Assembly (NCBI GenBank): GCA_009731375.1
Contig: BJOX01000043.1
Coordinates: 913,037-977,036, forward strand
Direction of reading: 5' to 3'
DNA length: 64,000 nt
Source: Paulinella micropora
Taxonomy: Eukaryota > Cercozoa > Imbricatea > Euglyphida
In this document: piece by piece, positions 59,997-64,000 of the stretch
Position numbering within the stretch: position 1 is the first letter of the stretch
Layout: each line of letters begins with the position of its first letter
Translations under genes and position numbers: made by a program
Notes under the pieces: model-generated
What the model was told of the DNA's origin: nothing
The model's input: the letters and a program-made list of their open reading frames with translations, nothing else
Databases searched by the model: none

Positions 59997-60720
59997 CCCT
60001 CCCCCCCCCCCCCCCCACCCCCCCCCCCCCCCCCCCCCCCCCACCCNNNNNNNNNNNNNNNNNNNNNNNNNNNNNNNNNNNNNNNNNNNNNNNNNNNNNN
60101 NNNNNNNNNNNNNNNNNNNNNNNNNNNNNNNNNNNNNNNNNNNNNNNNNNNNNNNNNNNNNNNNNNNNNNNNNNNNNNNNNNNNNNNNNNNNNNNNNNNN
60201 NNNNNNNNNNNNNNNNNNNNNNNNNNNNNNNNNNNNNNNNNNNNNNNNNNNNNNNNNNNNNNNNNNNNNNNNNNNNNNNNNNNNNNNNNNNNNNNNNNNN
60301 NNNNNNNNNNNNNNNNNNNNNNNNNNNNNNNNNNNNNNNNNNNNNNNNNNNNNNNNNNNNNNNNNNNNNNNNNNNNNNNNNNNNNNNNNNNNNNNNNNNN
60401 NNNNNNNNNNNNNNNNNNNNNNNNNNNNNNNNNNNNNNNNNNNNNNNNNNNNNNNNNNNNNNNNNNNNNNNNNNNNNNNNNNNNNNNNNNNNNNNNNNNN
60501 NNNNNNNNNNNNNNNNNNNNNNNNNNNNNNNNNNNNNNNNNNNNNNNNNNNNNNNNNNNNNNNNNNNNNNNTCCCTCTCTCTCTCTCCCTCCCTCCCTCT
60601 CCCTGTCCCTGGTAGGCCCTTTCAAACGATATATTCAGAATTATCGTAGCTCTAGTATCGATAAAGAAAAACAAGACCAGCCTTTGCTGAATTTTGGACT
60701 TCAACGTCCCCAGTAATACC
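59830..60720. repeat. P1-like palindromic repeat split by (CT)n/(C)n and a 525-N gap
   Basis: A left part ending AACAATATCATTTGAAAGCC and a right part starting CCTTTCAAACGATATATTC and ending GTCCCCAGTAATACC resemble the arms of P1. (CT)n, poly(C) and the gap (60,047-60,571) lie between them. Confidence 0.55.
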
Positions 60721-61390
60721 ATTAAGGGGATACAACGACTTCGAACAGTCAATTAAGATTTGCCTGTTGAATGTACAGTGTCTCACTTTTGTGTGTGTGT
60801 GTGTGAATCAACTTCTATAATTAGTGATATTGTTAGGGAACCATCACGTAGTATAATTGATGCCAATCTATAACTTGTTAATCATCAACAACTTGGAGTA
60901 GCATAAAACTACTAAGCATCAGGCAACTCCAAGATGGGTGCAGTTGAATTCGAGAACGGATGAGTCCGGAATGCATTGCTTGCTTAATAAGGTATTGGAC
61001 CGGTTACTGAATAACATTGATAAGTCTAGTATGACTCTGGATCAAACTAGGGCGTCCCCCAGTAAGCACTAGACAAGAGAGTTCAGATTTTACTTTTACT
61101 TAGAGATTTGAATAATACTGACACGTCACTAAGTGCCACAACCCCAGACCGCCAAAGCTTGAATTCACCGTTACACATAGAGTGATAGGTAAAATAGGTA
61201 ATTGTCCTTGGGTGTGCCGGTATGACTAAATACTATTATTAATAAAATTGTCCAATGCTCCCCCTATTTAGGAATAACGGCCCCATCTACCTTATGCTAC
61301 TATTAATAACCTCGCATATATAATGGTAAATATTTGTATCCCTATTCAGAAATTAAAGGAGCCGCACTAATAACTGTATGCACTAACTCT
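60721..61390. other. AT-rich stretch without a recognised gene
   Basis: No gene or clear repeat boundaries. Its style resembles 9.6-10.0 kb (shared AATTGTCCAATG), so decayed LTR sequence is possible. Confidence 0.4.
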
Positions 61391-61394
61391 ATAT

Positions 61395-61622
61395 TACTGT
61401 TACAATTCAAGTGGCAAAACATTCAAACTTTGACCTCATCTTTCTCAATCAATATTTGAGGTACGGAAATGCAGCGCACATTGTTGGAAAGCTCTTGTCC
61501 TAAGCTTTCCAATGCCGGCTTCAGATTTGTCGTACAATATCACTTCGATAGTCGATTGATGAAGAACGATGAGATCAAAGTTAGATAGTTTGCCACTTGA
61601 ACTGTCCACAGTAATACTAACT
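61395..61622. repeat. P1 palindromic repeat (MITE-like), best-preserved copy
   Basis: Arms ATTCAAGTGGCAAAACATTC and the inverted TTTGCCACTTGAACTGTCC face each other. Similarity extends outward to TATTACTGT and ACAGTAATA. The centre is GGAAAGCTCTTGTCC..AAGCTTTCC. The long inverted arms, small size and lack of coding capacity fit a MITE or foldback element. Confidence 0.8.
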
Positions 61623-62712
61623 TTGTAGTCACGCTCAAAATTGGACTGCTGATAGAGCGTAACTTGAAAAAGTCACAGTCGTAGGGCCGCCCACCGCGCG
61701 CTCCCCCGCTCCCTTGATCTTTTGACTCTAAGCAGCCTTGTCCCTTAGCCTCCATGCTCCCAGCCGCCATCTTGCAGACGCTGTAGTCCTCCGCCCGGGT
61801 CATCATCAGTGCAATCACTTGCGCACAGTCGCACGCTCCACCAACTTGAATCGCTCCGAGTCAGAGCCAGAGTCTTGATCGCTGTCCGCGCCCCGGCCGC
61901 GCCCTTGCGAGTCGTTAGCATTCTCCACGCTCCTCCAATCCTGCGCCCTTGGAAAGTAGCTTTGTCCCTCGACTGGGCCACACCTGTTCCGAAGTTTGCG
62001 TTGCTTTCTTTTCCTTTCTTCTTCTCAAGCCTTATTAATACTGTTGCGCTTTGAGCGCTTCACCTTCTCTTTCTTCTTCTTCTCAACTAACGATTTGAAC
62101 GTAAAGTTGAATGTGTTAACTTTGTTTTGCTCCCCCCATCACTGGGGCTTCCTTCTCATTCTCTCTTTCCTGATCTATGTGCAGCCCGCAAAATCGCCCT
62201 CTCAAAAGACCATAAGCTGCCTCTCGCAACAACACATTCTCACTCTCCATGTCATGAGTGCACACACTTGAAACACTTTGAGCAACTCAGCATGCACATT
62301 ATAGAGGCCTTTACCGACTCCTTTCAGAATCCACCTGTGTCTCACACAGCTACCAAAAGGGAGGGGGAAGGCAAATTTAATAAAAGAGAATTCTGACTCG
62401 TGATAACTACAGTACGTCGCAAAAGTAAGATAAGCGTAACGTAAATTTCAAATAAGCTGGAGAAACTATAATGACTGGACTCCAGTTACTTACTACTTAT
62501 CTAGAAATTTCTACACTGACTGATTAAGTTAATACTGCCACTAGAGTGGCAAAGTATAGTGTCCACTGTATCACTGAATAATTAAGTGGAAATTGTACTG
62601 TCAGTCCTTATGACAAATCACCTACCCTAGTAACGGTAAATCCGGGTAACGTCGGAAATGAAAAAGGAATAACGCTCCCCCTTAGTTATTTGTCATAACC
62701 ACGTCACTATAT
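61623..62712. other. Stretch without a recognised gene
   Basis: A GC-rich patch at 61,680-61,990 is open on both strands but gives no recognisable product. 62,390-62,700 is AT-rich with an inverted pair TTATGACAAAT/ATTTGTCATAA. No firm feature. Confidence 0.45.
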
Positions 62713-63990
62713 TCAGTCTAGTCTAACATCTAGAAGAAAAAAAATTCGAGCGCTTCCCGTAAGGGGTATCAAAATTCCAGAAAAATTATGTATATAAATG
62801 TGGTAGAGGTGCGAGAAAAAAGTGGAAAGAAAGGAAGCGATCAGTTCTTTGCGTAGAAAAGAAAGTCTCCAGTATCCGCGGCCACCCTCCTGAGTCTTCG
62901 ACGCAAACGCATGAAAACTCTTTTTGCTTCGGAGCATGAGACCAATGCTTTCCACACACATGGCATCCAATCTCAAAAGCTTGAGCTGTTCCCAGTGAGT
63001 ACTCCACTCCTCACTCTTCGAAAGCCATTCGTTGTCAACAGCCGATTGAAAACGAAAAAACCTGTTTGCCACGATGGCAACCTCCTAAGGGAGTATAATG
63101 CCTGCCGAACGACAGACCGACGACGCACTTCTGCCAGCCAAGCACGGATCTCCGCAATATGTTTCGTATCCGACGTCTTGTTTGTATCAATAGAAAAAGC
63201 CTTTTGATCACCCAGAAGACGATCCACGTCTTTCTGATGTCGTTCCACCGTACGACGTCGTTCCTCCTCGTTCCTCTCGAGCTTACGAGTCCAAGAGGAG
63301 ACCTTCGACTTTCTGCGAGCATCTTGCTGATTCCATGCAACAGCAAAATGAGCAAAGCCCTTGCCATGAAAGCAATCGAATCTGCCACCAGAAGTTGCCC
63401 CACCGTATCAAGCTTCTGAGCGGCTGACACAGAAGCCCAGCTGGGAAGATTCCCACCTTGATCACTTGTGCTCCACAAGACATCCATTGGGTAGAAGAGT
63501 TTCGTGAGGACCTCGTGCATAGAGACGACATTCACCGATACACCCGGAGGGCGAAAAATGATATTTCCCATTGCGTACAGAGCGGATGACACTGACTCCC
63601 ACGCTCGACCATGAAAAACAGCGAAATTTTGCATTTCATCCCACTTGGGATGTCCCTCTTCCAAGACCTCCCAAGCTTGCCAGCAACCAATCAAATCGTA
63701 CAAGGTTGCCCATGTTGCTTGTAAAAGTCCTTAAAAAGTCCCCCACTCAAGGCAACGACGTTCCACACCTATGTTTGTACTCGTCTTGCCACTGCAAAAT
63801 TGAAGTCCACCAGTGTGTCGGTAGAAGCCATATTAACTCTGGACGCGGCCAGACTTTCAGGCGTCCAGTATGGAGTTCCCATCCCCACAGCTTCTGAGAC
63901 TTGGATAATCATCTCAGCTGCCACCAGGACATTAGCTACTGTAGTCTGTCCCACGACAATCGAAGACCACACATCTCGCTGAACTCCTGG
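62713..63990 (-). CDS. Minus-strand ORF cluster, unrecognised, partial
   Basis: Four overlapping minus-strand frames (63,972-63,769; 63,703-about 63,260; 63,248-62,973; 63,072-62,713) look like successive parts of one product broken by introns or frameshifts. The second contains a hydrophobic stretch (FMARALLILLLHGI) and ordinary soluble sequence (HEVLTKLFYPMDVLWSTSDQ). The third is highly charged (RHQKDVDRLLGDQKAFSIDT). The fourth has FRFQSAVDNEWLSKSEEW. I see no family motif. It could be a host gene continuing past the window edge or a retroelement gag. Borders are approximate. Confidence 0.35.
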
Positions 63991-64000
63991 AACAGTTTCC

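Overview
This is eukaryotic nuclear DNA, dense in microsatellites and mobile elements, with ten runs of N. Genes are split into many small exons with GT..AG introns. The one gene read end to end is a mitochondrial-type 5-aminolevulinate synthase (ALAS). Its residues look closer to the alpha-proteobacterial/fungal form than to animal ALAS, which suggests a protist or alga rather than an animal. A chromerid is one possibility, because that group makes heme through ALAS, but the species cannot be named from this window.

Layout. 0-1.4 kb holds an inverted copy of a ~400-bp repeat and a block of microsatellites. 3.5-5.9 kb holds a putative plus-strand gene of unknown function with a long CAA-repeat (Q/N/T) region. 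6.5-9.5 kb holds the 5' part of an LTR retroelement (gag start plus leader, minus strand), present twice around a 10-N gap and probably an assembly duplication. 10,217-26,335 is a nearly complete 16.1-kb Ty3/gypsy-type LTR retrotransposon on the minus strand: two LTRs, polypurine tract, gag-like ORF, protease/RT/RNase H/integrase and an extra 3' ORF, broken by several frameshifts and at least one stop. 26.5-28.0 kb is an inverted solo LTR of the same family, split by a 1.17-kb terminal-inverted-repeat element. 28.4-33.0 kb holds tRNA-derived SINEs with (ATT)n tails and six tandem copies of a 493-bp unit.

33-47 kb contains a minus-strand gene whose exons lie like islands in GATA/CT/TATG arrays. 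It encodes a WWE domain, a lysine-rich linker and a BRCT domain. Head-to-head with it, ALAS runs from 47,532 to 59,698 on the plus strand. I could join 18 exons in one open frame (550 codons), including 24- and 33-bp microexons. 59.7-64 kb holds palindromic repeats, a large gap and an unrecognised minus-strand ORF cluster.

The most unusual feature is the relation between exons and microsatellites in the two 35-60 kb genes. Many introns are microsatellite from end to end and start with the repeat motif at the splice donor (GTATGT, GTACAT, GTATCT). Several exons also have 4-8 truncated copies of their edge (splice site plus about 20-60 exon bases) strung along the neighbouring intron, separated by the same microsatellite. 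A GC-rich palindromic repeat recurs in introns of both genes and twice sits at the donor, so it behaves like an introner-type element.
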